Of a stretch of 64,000 nt of DNA, positions 34,462-46,800 are shown in pieces. The stretch covers positions 1 through 64,000 of the forward strand of contig NZ_FNQK01000016.1 in NCBI RefSeq assembly GCF_900107625.1, written 5' to 3'. Source of the DNA: Bizionia paragorgiae (GTDB taxonomy: Bacteria > Bacteroidota > Bacteroidia > Flavobacteriales > Flavobacteriaceae). Both the position numbers and the translations under genes were made by a program. A model generated the notes under the pieces. The model did not search any database. It had not been told where the DNA came from and saw only the letters and a list, made by a program, of their open reading frames with translations. Position 1 is the stretch's first letter. Each line of letters opens with the position of its first letter.

Positions 34462-35811
34462 ATGTACACATTTTCAAGTAGACTAAAAATAGCTTCTATT
34501 GCGCTAATGATCATCGGAGCATTAGGTATTGGATTTGGGTTTATGAATTCTCATAAATCGTTAGACGATGTTAAGACTATGCTTGCTCAAGAAGCTTCAG
34601 GTGGTCACGGAACAGATACGCATACTGCAGCCGCTCAAACTGAGGCTGGACACGGTGATGCTCATGCTGATGCCGCAAGTCACGCAGACGAACATGCAGA
34701 ACACGTTCAACACCAAATAGCAAATAGACCTTGGTCTGCTATTTATGTTGCCGCTTTCTTTTTTATGATGATCGCTCTAGGAGTATTAGCATTTTATGCG
34801 ATTCAATATGCAGCTCAAGCAGGTTGGTCTCCGCTATTACTGCGCGTTATGGAAGGTATAACAGCATACTTATTACCAGGAGCCCTAATCGTGCTTCTTA
34901 TTGCTGCTTTATCTCACTATATAGGACACAACAGTATCTTTATTTGGATGGACTCAGAAATGGTGAATCCGGATAGTGAAAAATACGATAAGCTCGTAGC
35001 AGGAAAACAAGGGTGGTTAAATGTACCTATGTTTTTACTTAGAGGTTTAATTTATATCGCAGGTTGGGCGCTTTACAGACACTTTTCAAGAAAGTTCTCT
35101 ATCGCTCAAGATAATGCAGACGATAATAGATATTTTAAAAAATCATTCCGTATCGCAGCAGCATTTTTAGTATTCTTTATCTATACAGAATCTATGATGT
35201 CTTGGGATTGGATTATGAGTGTAGATCCACACTGGTTTAGTACCCTATTTGGATGGTATGTGTTATCAGGTATGCTTGTTGCCGGGGTTACAGTAATTGC
35301 ACTAATTACAATTTACCTTAAAGCAAAAGGATTACTACCTCACGTTAACGATAGCCATATTCACGATTTAGCAAAGTTTATGTTCGGGTTTAGTATCTTT
35401 TGGACCTACCTATGGTTCTCTCAATTTATGCTTATCTGGTACTCTAACATTCCGGAAGAGGTAACGTATTTCGTGACGAGAATTGAAGACTATAACTTAC
35501 CATTCTTTGGTATGTTAATCTTAAACTTCTTATTCCCAATGTTATTATTAATGAATAGCGACTACAAACGTATTCCTTGGTTTGTTGTAATGGCAGGAGT
35601 TGTCGTTTTAGTGGGTCATTATGTTGATGTATTTAATATGATTATGCCTGCAACAGTTGGCGATAGATGGTTTATAGGGGTTCCTGAAATATTCTCAATG
35701 TTATTTTTCACTGGTTTATTTATGTTCATTGTTTTTACAGCATTAACAAAAGCACCTTTAACACAAAAGAGAAATCCGTTTATAAAAGAAAGCGAGAATT
35801 TCCATTATTAA
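34462..35811 (+). CDS. actF: Alternative complex III subunit F, membrane protein
   Basis: 449 aa, ten predicted membrane helices, related to ActC/NrfD folds. After the first helix there is an unusual His/Ala-rich periplasmic loop (GGHGTDTHTAAAQTEAGHGDAHADA, roughly residues 47-90), possibly metal-binding. The core includes SMMSWDWIMSVDPHWFSTLFGWY and TYLWFSQFMLIWYSN. Second membrane core of the complex, followed at 31 bp by cox2. Confidence 0.95.
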   Translation: MYTFSSRLKIASIALMIIGALGIGFGFMNSHKSLDDVKTMLAQEASGGHGTDTHTAAAQTEAGHGDAHADAASHADEHAEHVQHQIANRPWSAIYVAAFFFMMIALGVLAFYAIQYAAQAGWSPLLLRVMEGITAYLLPGALIVLLIAALSHYIGHNSIFIWMDSEMVNPDSEKYDKLVAGKQGWLNVPMFLLRGLIYIAGWALYRHFSRKFSIAQDNADDNRYFKKSFRIAAAFLVFFIYTESMMSWDWIMSVDPHWFSTLFGWYVLSGMLVAGVTVIALITIYLKAKGLLPHVNDSHIHDLAKFMFGFSIFWTYLWFSQFMLIWYSNIPEEVTYFVTRIEDYNLPFFGMLILNFLFPMLLLMNSDYKRIPWFVVMAGVVVLVGHYVDVFNMIMPATVGDRWFIGVPEIFSMLFFTGLFMFIVFTALTKAPLTQKRNPFIKESENFHY

Positions 35812-35841
35812 TAATAAATTAAGTAAAGAAGAACGACAACA

Positions 35842-36915
35842 ATGACGGCTTTATTAACAATTTTAGTTTTAGTATTTATTCTAGTTGCCATATGGCAAAT
35901 GGTGAAAATATTTGATTTGACTCAAGGTAACTCTCGAGGTGCTCACAATCAAATAGCAAACGATAAGGATAACAAGTATCAAGGGTATTTAATGTTAGGC
36001 TTCTTAGTCTTCATTTATGCGATTACGATATTTAGTTTTGTCGAGTATGGCGATTTACCATTGCTTTCTAATTCGGCTTCAGAACACGGTCCTGATGTAG
36101 ATCGATTAATGATTTTGTCACTAGTTGTAATCTTCATCGTACAAACAATAACGCAATTCTTATTGCACTATTTCGCTTTTAAGTATAGAGGTGAAAAAGG
36201 TAAAAAAGCGCTATTCTATGCCGATAACAATAAGTTAGAAGCTATATGGACGATCATACCAGTAATCGTTTTAGCAGCATTAATTATTCAAGGTTTATTT
36301 ACTTGGAATGATATTATGAATGTTAACGAAGATGAAGATCCTTTAGTTATCGAGTTATACGCTCAACAGTTTAACTGGACAGCGCGTTACGCAGGAAATG
36401 ATAATACCTTAGGTAAAGCAAACGTAAGATTAATCGATATCGATAAAGCGAACGTTTTAGGAGTTGATGAATCAGATCCTAATGCACAAGATGATATCAT
36501 TACTAAAGAAATTCACCTTCCAGTAGGACGCCCAGTTTTAATTAAAATGCGTTCTCAAGATGTATTACACTCAGCGTATATGCCTCACTTTAGAGCTCAA
36601 ATGAACTGTGTGCCAGGGATGATTACTCAATTTGGGTTTACGCCAACGCTTACTACAGCAGACATGCGTAATACACCAGAGATGATCGATAAAGTGGCTA
36701 ACATTAATCAGATTAGAGCTGAAAAGAGTGAAGAATTATTAGCTAAAGGTGAAGATGCCTTAGAACGCTATGAATTCGATTACTTAGTAATTTGTAATAA
36801 AATTTGTGGTACCTCTCACTACAATATGCAAATGAAAATTATAGTTGAAACGCAGGAAGAGTATGATGCTTGGATTAAAGACCAAAAATTATTCAAAGAC
36901 TCTCTTAATAAATAA
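35842..36915 (+). CDS. coxB: Cytochrome c oxidase subunit II
   Basis: 357 aa. Three N-terminal hydrophobic segments (one more than the usual pair, the first acting as anchor), then the cupredoxin domain. The CuA site is intact: a His in DVLHSAYMPHF and the motif CNKICGTSHYNM, giving the two Cys, His and Met ligands. The acidic surface loop NEDEDPLVIELYAQQFNWTARY is typical. Receives electrons from cytochrome c or directly from the neighbouring complex III. In the same operon as act genes, supporting a supercomplex. Confidence 0.96.
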   Translation: MTALLTILVLVFILVAIWQMVKIFDLTQGNSRGAHNQIANDKDNKYQGYLMLGFLVFIYAITIFSFVEYGDLPLLSNSASEHGPDVDRLMILSLVVIFIVQTITQFLLHYFAFKYRGEKGKKALFYADNNKLEAIWTIIPVIVLAALIIQGLFTWNDIMNVNEDEDPLVIELYAQQFNWTARYAGNDNTLGKANVRLIDIDKANVLGVDESDPNAQDDIITKEIHLPVGRPVLIKMRSQDVLHSAYMPHFRAQMNCVPGMITQFGFTPTLTTADMRNTPEMIDKVANINQIRAEKSEELLAKGEDALERYEFDYLVICNKICGTSHYNMQMKIIVETQEEYDAWIKDQKLFKDSLNK

Positions 36916-36942
36916 TACATAAAGATAAAAAGATATTAGATT

Positions 36943-38733
36943 ATGTCAGCACACGCAGATACTCACGCTCACGACGATCATGGTCACCATCATAAAGAAA
37001 CCTTTATAACTAAATACATCTTTAGTATAGATCATAAAATGATCGCTAAGCAGTATTTAATTACAGGTACTATCATGGGAATTATTGGTGTTTTAATGTC
37101 AATGATGTTCCGTATTCAAATCGCTTGGCCAGGTGAGCCAAACGTACTTTTCGAAGCGTTATTAGGAAAATGGGCACCAGACGGTGTTATGGATGCCGAT
37201 GTGTATTTAGCACTGGTTACCATTCACGGTACCATCATGGTATTCTTTGTACTTACCGCAGGTTTAAGTGGTACCTTTAGTAACTTATTAATTCCGTTGC
37301 AAATTGGAGCACGTGATATGGCCTCTGGATTCCTTAACATGGTGTCTTATTGGTTATTCTTTTTATCAAGTGTTATAATGGTGAGCTCTCTATTCGTAGA
37401 GGCAGGACCAGCAGCAGCAGGATGGACGATTTACCCGCCATTAAGTGCATTGCCAATGGCGCAAGGTGGTTCTGGATTAGGAATGACTTTATGGTTAATC
37501 TCTATGGCTATCTTTATTGCATCGTCATTATTAGGATCGCTTAACTACGTAGTAACCGTATTAAACTTAAGAACAAAAGGAATGTCTATGACAAGACTTC
37601 CACTTACCATCTGGGCGTTCTTTGTAACGGCTATTATCGGTATCGTTTCGTTCCCAGTTTTATTTGCTGCAGCGTTATTATTAATCATGGATAGAAGCTT
37701 TGGTACGTCTTTCTTCTTATCAGATATCTTTATCCAGGGTGAAGTATTACACTACCAAGGGGGATCACCAGTTTTATTCGAACACTTATTCTGGTTCTTA
37801 GGACACCCAGAAGTATATATTGTAATCTTACCTGCAATGGGTATCGTATCAGAAATTATGGCTGCGAATTCTCGTAAACCTATTTTTGGATACCGTGCGA
37901 TGATTACGTCTATTCTTGCTATTGCATTCCTTTCAACAATCGTTTGGGGTCACCATATGTTCGTTTCAGGAATGAATCCATTCTTAGGGTCTGTATTTAC
38001 ATTTACAACCTTATTAATTGCTATCCCATCAGCAGTAAAAGCATTTAACTGGATTACTACTATTTGGAAAGGTAATATTCAAATGAACCCAGCAATGCTA
38101 TTCTCTATTGGTTTCGTTTCTACCTTTATTACTGGTGGACTTACAGGAATTATTTTAGGAGATAGTGCCTTAGATATTAACGTTCACGATACGTATTTCG
38201 TTATTGCTCACTTCCACTTAGTAATGGGTATATCTGCAATCTACGGTATGTTCGCAGGGATCTATCACTGGTATCCAAAGATGTTTGGTCGTATGATGAA
38301 CAAAAAACTTGGATTTATTCACTTCTGGATTACAGCAGTAAGTGCTTACGGAGTATTCTTCCCAATGCACTTTATCGGAATGGCAGGATTACCAAGACGT
38401 TACTATACAAACAGTGCGTTCCCATTATTTGACGATTTAGCAAACGTTAACGTTGTTATTACAGTCTTTGCTTTAATTGGTGGACTAGCACAAATTATTT
38501 ATCTGTATAACTTCTTTGTAAGCATTTTCTACGGAGAAAAAGCAACTCAAAACCCATGGAGATCTACTACCTTAGAGTGGACGACTCCTGTTAAGCATAT
38601 TCACGGTAACTGGCCAGGAGAGATTCCTCACGTACACCGTTGGGCATACGATTATAGTAAGCCAGGTCACGATGTTGACTTTGTGATGCAAAACGTTCCT
38701 CTTAAGGAAGGTGAAGAAGAGCTTCAACACTAA
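36943..38733 (+). CDS. coxA: Cytochrome c oxidase subunit I
   Basis: 596 aa, twelve-helix heme-copper oxidase core. Ligand motifs: a low-spin heme His in VTIHGTIMVFF, GHPEVYIVILPAMG (CuB His with cross-linked Tyr), WGHHMFVSGM (CuB His pair), and HDTYFVIAHFHLVMG (heme a3 and low-spin heme His). The N-terminus is His/Asp-rich (SAHADTHAHDDHGHHH), possibly metal-binding. Reduces oxygen to water and pumps protons. Last gene of the act-cox operon, followed by a terminator. Confidence 0.97.
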   Translation: MSAHADTHAHDDHGHHHKETFITKYIFSIDHKMIAKQYLITGTIMGIIGVLMSMMFRIQIAWPGEPNVLFEALLGKWAPDGVMDADVYLALVTIHGTIMVFFVLTAGLSGTFSNLLIPLQIGARDMASGFLNMVSYWLFFLSSVIMVSSLFVEAGPAAAGWTIYPPLSALPMAQGGSGLGMTLWLISMAIFIASSLLGSLNYVVTVLNLRTKGMSMTRLPLTIWAFFVTAIIGIVSFPVLFAAALLLIMDRSFGTSFFLSDIFIQGEVLHYQGGSPVLFEHLFWFLGHPEVYIVILPAMGIVSEIMAANSRKPIFGYRAMITSILAIAFLSTIVWGHHMFVSGMNPFLGSVFTFTTLLIAIPSAVKAFNWITTIWKGNIQMNPAMLFSIGFVSTFITGGLTGIILGDSALDINVHDTYFVIAHFHLVMGISAIYGMFAGIYHWYPKMFGRMMNKKLGFIHFWITAVSAYGVFFPMHFIGMAGLPRRYYTNSAFPLFDDLANVNVVITVFALIGGLAQIIYLYNFFVSIFYGEKATQNPWRSTTLEWTTPVKHIHGNWPGEIPHVHRWAYDYSKPGHDVDFVMQNVPLKEGEEELQH

Positions 38734-38737
38734 AATA

Positions 38738-38809
38738 GAGTCTTGTAAAACACAAGATTCATTATAAATAAGCAAAGCCTTTCTGTACTTCAGAAAGGCT
38801 TTTTTTTTA
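38738..38809 (+). terminator. Terminator region after coxA
   Basis: Two hairpins in series: AGTCTTGT/ACAAGATT (38738-38760), then the strong AAAGCCTTTCTG-TACTT-CAGAAAGGCTTT with eight or more T (from 38774). Confidence 0.92.
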
Positions 38810-38879
38810 TATTTGTTTAAACACAAGTCATCATGTATGACTTTATTAATTATTACCTCCAAGAGATTGGTACGCACTT

Positions 38880-39902
38880 ATGAACGAAAACTTAGATCCA
38901 ACAAACGATAGTTTCTCACCTGAAGAATTTGATATCGAAAAAACTTTAAGACCCCTATCTTTTAGTGATTTTAGCGGTCAAGAACAGGTACTCGAAAATC
39001 TAAAGATTTTTGTTCAAGCGGCAAATCGACGTGATGAAGCTTTAGACCATACCTTATTTCATGGTCCTCCGGGCCTAGGAAAAACGACCTTAGCCAATAT
39101 TTTAGCCAATGAGCTTAATGTAGGAATTAAAGTGACCTCCGGTCCTGTGTTAGATAAACCAGGTGATTTAGCAGGTTTACTTACCAACCTCGATGATCGT
39201 GATGTGCTTTTTATTGACGAGATTCACCGATTGAGCCCCATAGTCGAAGAGTATCTGTACTCAGCGATGGAAGATTATAAGATTGATATCATGATCGAAT
39301 CAGGGCCTAACGCCCGAACGGTTCAAATTAATTTAAATCCGTTTACCCTAGTAGGGGCAACGACACGCTCGGGATTGTTAACAGCTCCTATGCGTGCACG
39401 CTTTGGTATCCAAAGCCGTTTGCAGTATTATGATACCGAACTATTAACAACCATTATTCAACGGAGTTCAGATATATTAAATGTCCCTATTTCCATGGAA
39501 GCGGCTATAGAAATCGCTGGTAGAAGTCGTGGAACGCCTAGAATTGCCAACGCACTGCTACGTCGCGTACGCGATTTCGCCGAAATTAAAGGGAATGGGA
39601 GTATCGATATCAGTATTGCAAAGTATGCCTTAGAAGCCTTAAATGTGGATGCTTACGGTCTTGATGAAATGGATAATAAGATCTTATCAACCATAATCGA
39701 TAAGTTTAAAGGCGGACCAGTAGGTATATCTACTATAGCAACGGCTGTAAGTGAAAGTACCGAAACTGTAGAAGAAGTTTACGAGCCCTTCCTAATTCAA
39801 CAAGGTTTTATAATGCGTACTCCTAGAGGTCGTGAAGTAACCGAACTTGCATACAAACACCTGGGTAAGACTAAAGGTCCCGTTCAAGGTGGATTATTTT
39901 AA
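38880..39902 (+). CDS. ruvB: Holliday junction branch migration ATPase RuvB
   Basis: 340 aa. AAA+ ATPase with Walker [10 protein letters not shown] (about 65-73), Walker B LFIDEIH, sensor region [18 protein letters not shown], and a C-terminal winged helix ending [17 protein letters not shown]. Motor for Holliday junction branch migration with RuvA. ruvA lies 3.3 kb downstream instead of adjacent. The following queG starts 28 bp later. Confidence 0.98.
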   Translation: MNENLDPTNDSFSPEEFDIEKTLRPLSFSDFSGQEQVLENLKIFVQAANRRDEALDHTLFHGPPGLGKTTLANILANELNVGIKVTSGPVLDKPGDLAGLLTNLDDRDVLFIDEIHRLSPIVEEYLYSAMEDYKIDIMIESGPNARTVQINLNPFTLVGATTRSGLLTAPMRARFGIQSRLQYYDTELLTTIIQRSSDILNVPISMEAAIEIAGRSRGTPRIANALLRRVRDFAEIKGNGSIDISIAKYALEALNVDAYGLDEMDNKILSTIIDKFKGGPVGISTIATAVSESTETVEEVYEPFLIQQGFIMRTPRGREVTELAYKHLGKTKGPVQGGLF

Positions 39903-39930
39903 AAATCTATTAGCTCTTTAAAGCCTAATA

Positions 39931-40857
39931 ATGAACTCAAAAGCCAACTATACACAGTGGATTAAAACCGAAGCCAAACGCCTCGGTTTTTTGTCTTGTG
40001 GTATTAGTAAAGCCGAGTTCTTAGAAACCGAAGCGCCGCGTTTAGAAGATTGGCTTAATAAAAATAGAAATGGTGAAATGTCCTATATGGAAAACCATTT
40101 CGATAAGCGCTTAGATCCTACCAAATTGGTGGACGATTCTAAAAGTGTCATTTCGTTGTTATTAAATTATTATCCCTCGCAAACTCAAACGGATCCAGAA
40201 GCTCCAAAACTGAGTAAGTATGCTTACGGACACGATTATCACCATATTATAAAAGGGAAATTAAAAGAACTTACCCATTTTATACAAGAGGAAATCGGAG
40301 AGGTTTCAGGGCGTGCGTTTGTCGATTCAGCACCCGTATTAGATAAAGCATGGGCAGCAAAATCAGGCTTGGGGTGGATTGGTAAACACAGTAACTTACT
40401 AACCCAAAAAGTAGGCTCCTTTTATTTTATAGCCGAACTTATTATCGATTTGGACTTAGAGTATGATACGCCAACTACCGACCATTGCGGTACGTGTACC
40501 GCTTGTATTGATGCCTGTCCAACACAAGCCATTGTAGATCCCTATGTGGTAGATGGTAGTAAGTGTATTTCCTATTTTACAATAGAGCTAAAAGACCAAT
40601 TGCCCGAGGCTATGAAAGGGCAGTTCGACGATTGGATGTTTGGTTGTGATGTGTGTCAAGATGTTTGTCCGTGGAATAAATTCTCGAAGCCTCATAACGA
40701 ACCCTTATTTAATCCGCATCCAGACCTGTTGGCAATGACCAAAAAAGACTGGGAAGAAATCACCGAAGATGTGTTTAAAAAAGTCTTCCAAAAATCAGCA
40801 GTAAAACGAACCAAATTTTCAGGACTCAAAAGGAATATAGCCTTCCTAAAAGAGTAA
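39931..40857 (+). CDS. queG: Epoxyqueuosine reductase
   Basis: 308 aa. N-terminal cobalamin-binding part with [23 protein letters not shown], then two [4Fe-4S] motifs, [12 protein letters not shown] and [12 protein letters not shown]. Catalyses the last step of queuosine formation in the tRNA wobble position. The tRNA-Gln in this window is not a queuosine tRNA (those are His, Asp, Asn, Tyr). Probably co-transcribed with ruvB. Confidence 0.96.
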   Translation: MNSKANYTQWIKTEAKRLGFLSCGISKAEFLETEAPRLEDWLNKNRNGEMSYMENHFDKRLDPTKLVDDSKSVISLLLNYYPSQTQTDPEAPKLSKYAYGHDYHHIIKGKLKELTHFIQEEIGEVSGRAFVDSAPVLDKAWAAKSGLGWIGKHSNLLTQKVGSFYFIAELIIDLDLEYDTPTTDHCGTCTACIDACPTQAIVDPYVVDGSKCISYFTIELKDQLPEAMKGQFDDWMFGCDVCQDVCPWNKFSKPHNEPLFNPHPDLLAMTKKDWEEITEDVFKKVFQKSAVKRTKFSGLKRNIAFLKE

Positions 40858-40906
40858 TTTCCAAGTTAAAAAACTTACATTTGTAAGTCAATTATAATCA
40901 AAGACT

Positions 40907-43204
40907 ATGAGTAAACAGAGCAGACGCAGAGAGGCATTAGTATACCATGCCAAACCTACCCCAGGAAAAATTAAAGTCGTTCCTACTAAAAAATATGCAA
41001 CACAAAGAGATTTGTCTTTGGCATATTCACCCGGTGTCGCGGAACCTTGTTTAGAGATTGAAAAAGATAAAGATAACGCTTACAAATACACCGCTAAAGG
41101 GAATTTGGTAGCTGTAATTTCTAACGGTACTGCCGTTTTGGGATTAGGTAATATTGGTCCGGAAGCCTCAAAACCAGTAATGGAAGGTAAAGGCTTATTA
41201 TTTAAGATATTTGCCGATATAGACGTTTTTGATATTGAAGTGGATACCGAAGATGTAGAAACCTTTATTCAAACCGTAAAAATGATTGCACCAACATTTG
41301 GTGGGATTAATTTGGAAGATATTAAAGCGCCAGAAGCATTCGAAATAGAAAGACGCCTAAAGGAAGAATTAGATATTCCGGTAATGCACGATGATCAACA
41401 CGGTACGGCAATTATTTCGGCCGCAGCCTTGTTAAATGCTTTAGAGCTTTCTGAAAAAGATATTAAAGAGGTTAAAATAGTGGTAAGCGGTGCAGGAGCA
41501 GCAGCAGTTTCTTGTACGCGTTTATATATGGCTTTTGGAGCCGCTCGCGAAAATATCGTGATGCTAGATAGTAAAGGGGTGATTAGAGATGATAGAGAAA
41601 ATTTATCGTCTCAAAAAGCGGAATTTGCAACCCACAGAAAAATAGATACCCTAGATGAGGCTATGGTCGATGCCGATGTGTTTATCGGGTTGTCGGCTCC
41701 CAATATAGTGTCTCCACCGATGCTATTATCTATGGCACCAAACCCTATTGTATTCGCTATGGCTAATCCAGATCCAGAAATCGAATACCAACTCGCTATC
41801 GATACGCGCGATGATATCATTATGGCAACAGGACGTAGCGACCATCCTAACCAAGTGAATAATGTGTTAGGGTTTCCATTTATCTTTAGAGGTGCTCTCG
41901 ACGTAAGAGCAACTAAGATTAATGAAGAGATGAAAAAAGCAGCCGTTATTGCCTTGGCAAACTTAGCGAAAGAAGTAGTCCCTGAGCAAGTAAATATTGC
42001 CTACGGCGAAACCCGCTTAACATTTAGTAAAGAATATATCATTCCGAAACCTTTCGATCCGCGATTAATTGCCGAAGTGCCCCCAGCAGTAGCAAAAGCT
42101 GCTATGGAGAGTGGAGTGGCTAAAGAACCGATTGAAGATTGGGAAAAATATAAAAATACCTTATTAGAACGTTTAGGATCGGATAATAAAATTGTACGCT
42201 TATTAATAAATCGTGCAAAAGTTAACCCTAAGCGTGTGGTGTTCGCAGAAGCAGATCAGCTTCGCGTTCTAAAAGCAGCGCAAATTGTATATGAAGATGG
42301 TGTAGCAATTCCTATTCTTTTAGGGCGTAGGGAAGAAATTGAACGCCTTAAAGAAGAGATTGAATTTGATGCCGATCTTTTAATTATCGACCCTAAATCG
42401 GATGACGCTATAGAGCAACGCGATAAATATGCAGAGGTGTATTGGAACCAACGTAAACGTCGCGGAGTGACCTTGTTTTCAGCAAAGAAAATTTTACGAG
42501 ACCGTAACTTTTTTGCCGCTATGATGGTTAATGAAGGAGATGCAGACGCTTTGGTTTCTGGATACTCGCAAAGCTACCCACTAGTGGTAAAACCTATGTT
42601 GGAAGTTATTGGAATGGCCGATGGATGTACCCGAGTTGCTACAACCAATGTGATGATGACGCAACGCGGACCGATGTTTTTAAGTGATACCGCAATAAAT
42701 ATAAACCCTACGGCTAGCGATTTAATAAAAATTGCGCAAATGACCGCAGGCGTAGTTAAAATGTTCGGCATTGAGCCAGTTATGGCTATGACCTCTTTTT
42801 CAAATTTTGGCTCTTCAAAAACGCAAACAGCTGTTAAAGTGAGAGAAGCTGTAATGTATTTACATCAAAGACATCCCGATTTAATTGTAGATGGTGAATT
42901 ACAAACCGACTTTGCATTAAATAAAGAAATGCTTCAAGAGAACTTTCCGTTTTCTAAATTGGCAGGACGTAACGTGAACACCTTAATTTTTCCAAATTTA
43001 GAATCCGCTAATATTACCTATAAGCTATTAAAAGAGCTTAATAACTCGGAGTCTATAGGACCAATTATGATGGGGTTACGCAAGCCTGCGCACATACTGC
43101 AATTAGGAGCTAGTGTTGACGAAATAGTTAATATGACCGCTATAGCAGTTGTCGATGCACAACAGAAGCAAAGACGCGCAGCGCAAGCCGCAAATAAAGA
43201 GTAA
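40907..43204 (+). CDS. maeB: NADP-dependent malic enzyme with phosphotransacetylase-like domain
   Basis: 765 aa. Residues 1-430 are the malic enzyme domain ([32 protein letters not shown], and the Rossmann motif [11 protein letters not shown]); residues about 440-760 are a phosphate acetyltransferase-like domain ([28 protein letters not shown]). Converts malate to pyruvate and CO2 with NADP+; the C-terminal domain is regulatory (acetyl-CoA binding) in the E. coli enzyme. A TACATTTG -7 element is at 40876-40883, just upstream, so it has its own promoter. Confidence 0.96.
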   Translation: MSKQSRRREALVYHAKPTPGKIKVVPTKKYATQRDLSLAYSPGVAEPCLEIEKDKDNAYKYTAKGNLVAVISNGTAVLGLGNIGPEASKPVMEGKGLLFKIFADIDVFDIEVDTEDVETFIQTVKMIAPTFGGINLEDIKAPEAFEIERRLKEELDIPVMHDDQHGTAIISAAALLNALELSEKDIKEVKIVVSGAGAAAVSCTRLYMAFGAARENIVMLDSKGVIRDDRENLSSQKAEFATHRKIDTLDEAMVDADVFIGLSAPNIVSPPMLLSMAPNPIVFAMANPDPEIEYQLAIDTRDDIIMATGRSDHPNQVNNVLGFPFIFRGALDVRATKINEEMKKAAVIALANLAKEVVPEQVNIAYGETRLTFSKEYIIPKPFDPRLIAEVPPAVAKAAMESGVAKEPIEDWEKYKNTLLERLGSDNKIVRLLINRAKVNPKRVVFAEADQLRVLKAAQIVYEDGVAIPILLGRREEIERLKEEIEFDADLLIIDPKSDDAIEQRDKYAEVYWNQRKRRGVTLFSAKKILRDRNFFAAMMVNEGDADALVSGYSQSYPLVVKPMLEVIGMADGCTRVATTNVMMTQRGPMFLSDTAININPTASDLIKIAQMTAGVVKMFGIEPVMAMTSFSNFGSSKTQTAVKVREAVMYLHQRHPDLIVDGELQTDFALNKEMLQENFPFSKLAGRNVNTLIFPNLESANITYKLLKELNNSESIGPIMMGLRKPAHILQLGASVDEIVNMTAIAVVDAQQKQRRAAQAANKE

Positions 43205-43254
43205 AATTTTATCCAATAATTTTATTACATTTGAGCGTTAACACGTTATTGTAA

Positions 43255-43836
43255 ATGATCACACACATAAAAGGTAAATTAGTAGAGAAAAATCCCACCG
43301 ACGTCGTTATCGATTGTAACGGCGTTGGTTATTTTATAAATATCTCACTTCATACATTTTCGCAAATTCCAGACCAAGAGAATATCTCATTATTTACGCA
43401 CTTGCATGTTAAAGAAGATGGGCACACCCTTTACGGATTTATAACACCAGGAGAGCGTGAAGTGTTTAGATTATTGATATCTGTAAGTGGTATTGGTACC
43501 AATACCGCACGAACTATGCTTTCCTCTCTAACACCAAAGCAAATTAAAGAAGGAATAGCTGGTGAAGACGTGGCACTTATACAATCGGTGAAAGGAATTG
43601 GTCTGAAAACCGCTCAACGTGTTATTATTGATCTTAAAGATAAGATTATAAAAATATATGATATTGATGAAGTTTCTATTAATAAAAACAATACCAATAA
43701 AGATGAAGCGTTATCTGCTTTAGAAGTACTTGGTTACGCCAAAAAACAAGCTGAACGTGTAGTGGATAAAATTGTATCAGCTACCCCAGAAGCTACCGTG
43801 GAAGATATTATTAAACAAGCTTTAAAAAAATTATAA
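43255..43836 (+). CDS. ruvA: Holliday junction helicase subunit RuvA
   Basis: 193 aa. OB-fold N-terminus (MITHIKGKLVEKNPTDVVIDCNGVGYF), two helix-hairpin-helix motifs (LLISVSGIGTNTARTML, LIQSVKGIGLKTAQRVI) and a C-terminal domain (EALSALEVLGY). Tetrameric junction-binding partner of RuvB. A TACATTTG element at 43226-43233 suggests a promoter. The stop is 6 bp before sprA, so the two are probably co-transcribed. Confidence 0.97.
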   Translation: MITHIKGKLVEKNPTDVVIDCNGVGYFINISLHTFSQIPDQENISLFTHLHVKEDGHTLYGFITPGEREVFRLLISVSGIGTNTARTMLSSLTPKQIKEGIAGEDVALIQSVKGIGLKTAQRVIIDLKDKIIKIYDIDEVSINKNNTNKDEALSALEVLGYAKKQAERVVDKIVSATPEATVEDIIKQALKKL

Positions 43837-43842
43837 AAGATT

Positions 43843-46800
43843 TTGAATACAACTAACCAGAAATTTCAAAAATCAATAAAAAAGTATGTATTAGTGCTCG
43901 TTCTTGCTCTAACAACCTCATTGGTTATAGCGCAAGACCCTCCAATTCCAGTAGTAGAACAAGACTCTACAAAAACGGGGTTTGTAATGAGCGATATTAT
44001 AATGCCTAACCCGCAAAGTATAGAATCTCAATATACCTACGACCCGAAAACAGATCGCTATATTTATACCGAAACTGTAGGGACCTTTACCATTAACTAC
44101 CCAACGATTTTAACGCCAGAAGAATATCAAGATCTTGTTTTTAAAGAAAATTTAAAATCATACTACAAAAATAAAATTGATGCTTTTGAAGGTAAAAAAG
44201 ATAATGCCGACGAGCAGCAGAAAAATTTATTGCCTGAGTTTTATGTGAATTCAGGATTTTTTGAAAGCATTTTTGGCGGTAATACCATCGAGGTGGTTCC
44301 TCAAGGGTCCTTAGAAATGGATCTGGGTGTTTTGTTTACAAAACAAGATAATCCGTCGTTCTCCCCACAAAACAGAAGTAACTTTACGTTCGATTTCGAT
44401 CAGAGAATTAGCTTAAGTTTATTAGGGAAAGTAGGAACACGTCTTCAAGTAACCGCAAACTACGATACAGAATCTACATTCGATTTTCAAAACTTAGTGA
44501 AATTAGAATATACGCCTACCGAGGACGATATTATTCAGAAAATTGAAGTAGGTAACGTAAGTATGCCATTAAACAGTTCTTTAATTTCTGGAGCACAGAG
44601 TTTATTTGGTGTTAAAACACAATTGAAATTCGGGAAAACAACGATTACAGGAGTCTTCTCGGAGCAAAAATCAGATTCTCAATCTGTAGTAGCACAAGGG
44701 GGAGGGACCCTTAGTGAGTTTGATTTCTATATTAACGATTACGACGAAAATAGACACTTTTTCTTAGCGCAATACTTTAGAAATAATTACGATAAAGCCC
44801 TGAGCAATTATCCGTATATAAACTCTAATGTTCAAATTACACGTGCCGAAGTATGGGTAACCAACAGAAGTAACCGTACCGAGAACGTTAGAAATATTGT
44901 AGCACTTCAAGATTTAGGAGAGTCGGGTGTTATTGGAAACCCTGGGGTTACAGTAACTGCAGGACCAAATGCCTTTCCGAGTAATAAAAATAACCGATTA
45001 GATCCTACAAATATTGGAGGTCCAGGCTCGCAATTAACGCCAGCGATTAGAGATATTGCAACCGTGCAATCGGGAGTAACAGTACCAGGATTTAACGAGG
45101 GCTTTGACTATGCGAAACTAGAAAACACAAGAAAATTAATAGAAGGTCAAGAGTATACTCTAAACACACAGTTAGGATATATTTCTTTAAATCAACGCTT
45201 AAATAACGATGAAGTCCTTGCTGTAGCATTCCAATTTACTGTAGGTGGAAAAGTGTATCAGGTAGGGGAATTCGCCAATGACGGTGTCGATGCGACCGAT
45301 GTGAATACTAATAGTGAAGGTGAAGTTACTAACGTTACCAATAATAACTTAGTCCTTAAATTATTAAAAAGTAGCATCACTAGTGTGTCTCAACCGATTT
45401 GGGATTTAATGATGAAAAACGTCTATAATACAGGCGCCTACCAATTAAGTCAAGAGGATTTTAAGTTAAATATCTTCTATAATGAAGCAGCACCTTTAAA
45501 CTATATTCGTCCAGTTGATGGAACCTCTTTTGGGACCGATTTTGAAGGTAATGTCATTGAAGAGACAACCTTGTTACAACTGTTTAATCTCGACCGATTA
45601 AATTATAATAATGACCCACAAAATGGTGGTGATGGTTTTTTTGATTTCGTACCTGGGATTACCGTAATCCCTCAAAACGGAAAAATTGTGTTTACCAAAG
45701 TAGAACCGTTTGGACGCTATTTATTTGATGTTTTGGATAATGATAATAATCCAGGGAATAATGCTACAGACTATGCTCAGGATACCTATGCCAACCCAAA
45801 CCAAGAAAAATACGTTTACGACCTGCTTTATAAAGGCACAAAAACAGCCGCTTTAGAAGAAAACGAAAAAAATAAATTCCAAATTAAAGGACGTTATAAG
45901 TCTGAAGGTGGTGAAGGTATTCCTATTGGAGGATTCAATGTGCCCCGTGGTTCTGTAAAAGTTACTGCAGGTGGTCGTGTGTTAGTCGAAGGTGTCGATT
46001 ATACCGTAAACTATCAGTTGGGACGTGTTCAAATTTTGGACCCTGCCTTACAAGCGTCAAATACCCCAATCCAAGTTACAACCGAGAATAATGCAATTTT
46101 CGGACAACAAACAAAACGATTTACAGGTTTAAATGTCGAACATCAGTTTAATGAGAATTTTATCTTAGGGGCAACCTATATCAACCTGAACGAACGACCA
46201 ATTACGCAAAAGGCAAACTACAATACCGAGCCTATCAATAATACCATGTTAGGTTTTAATGGTAACTATTCTACCGAAGTGCCTTTCTTTACAAGATTAG
46301 TAAACAAATTACCAAATGTCGATACCGATGCGCCTTCTAACCTATCGGTGAGAGGTGAGTTTGCATACCTATTACCAGGAGCTCCTAAAGGAACAGATTT
46401 TAATGGGGAAGCTACAGCTTATGTTGATGATTTTGAAGGTTCTCAAAACGGAATCGATTTGCGTTCGCAACAATCATGGTTCTTATCAAGTAGACCGCTA
46501 AATTTAGGACGTATTTATAGTGGAACATCAGCTTCTGAAGATGACAACGGATTGCAAAATGGCTACGATAGAGCACTGCTAAACTGGTACAATATAGATC
46601 CTATCTTTTATAGCAGTCAGCGACCAAGTGGTCTTACCGACGACGATGTGTCTAGCCTTTATACCTCGCGAGTTTTTATAAACGAGTTGTTCCCAGAGCA
46701 GGATATAGCACAAGGGCAAACCTCGGTGATTAATACCCTAGATTTAACCATCTATCCTCAAGAGCGTGGACCTTATAATTTTAAACCTGGAACAGAAGAT

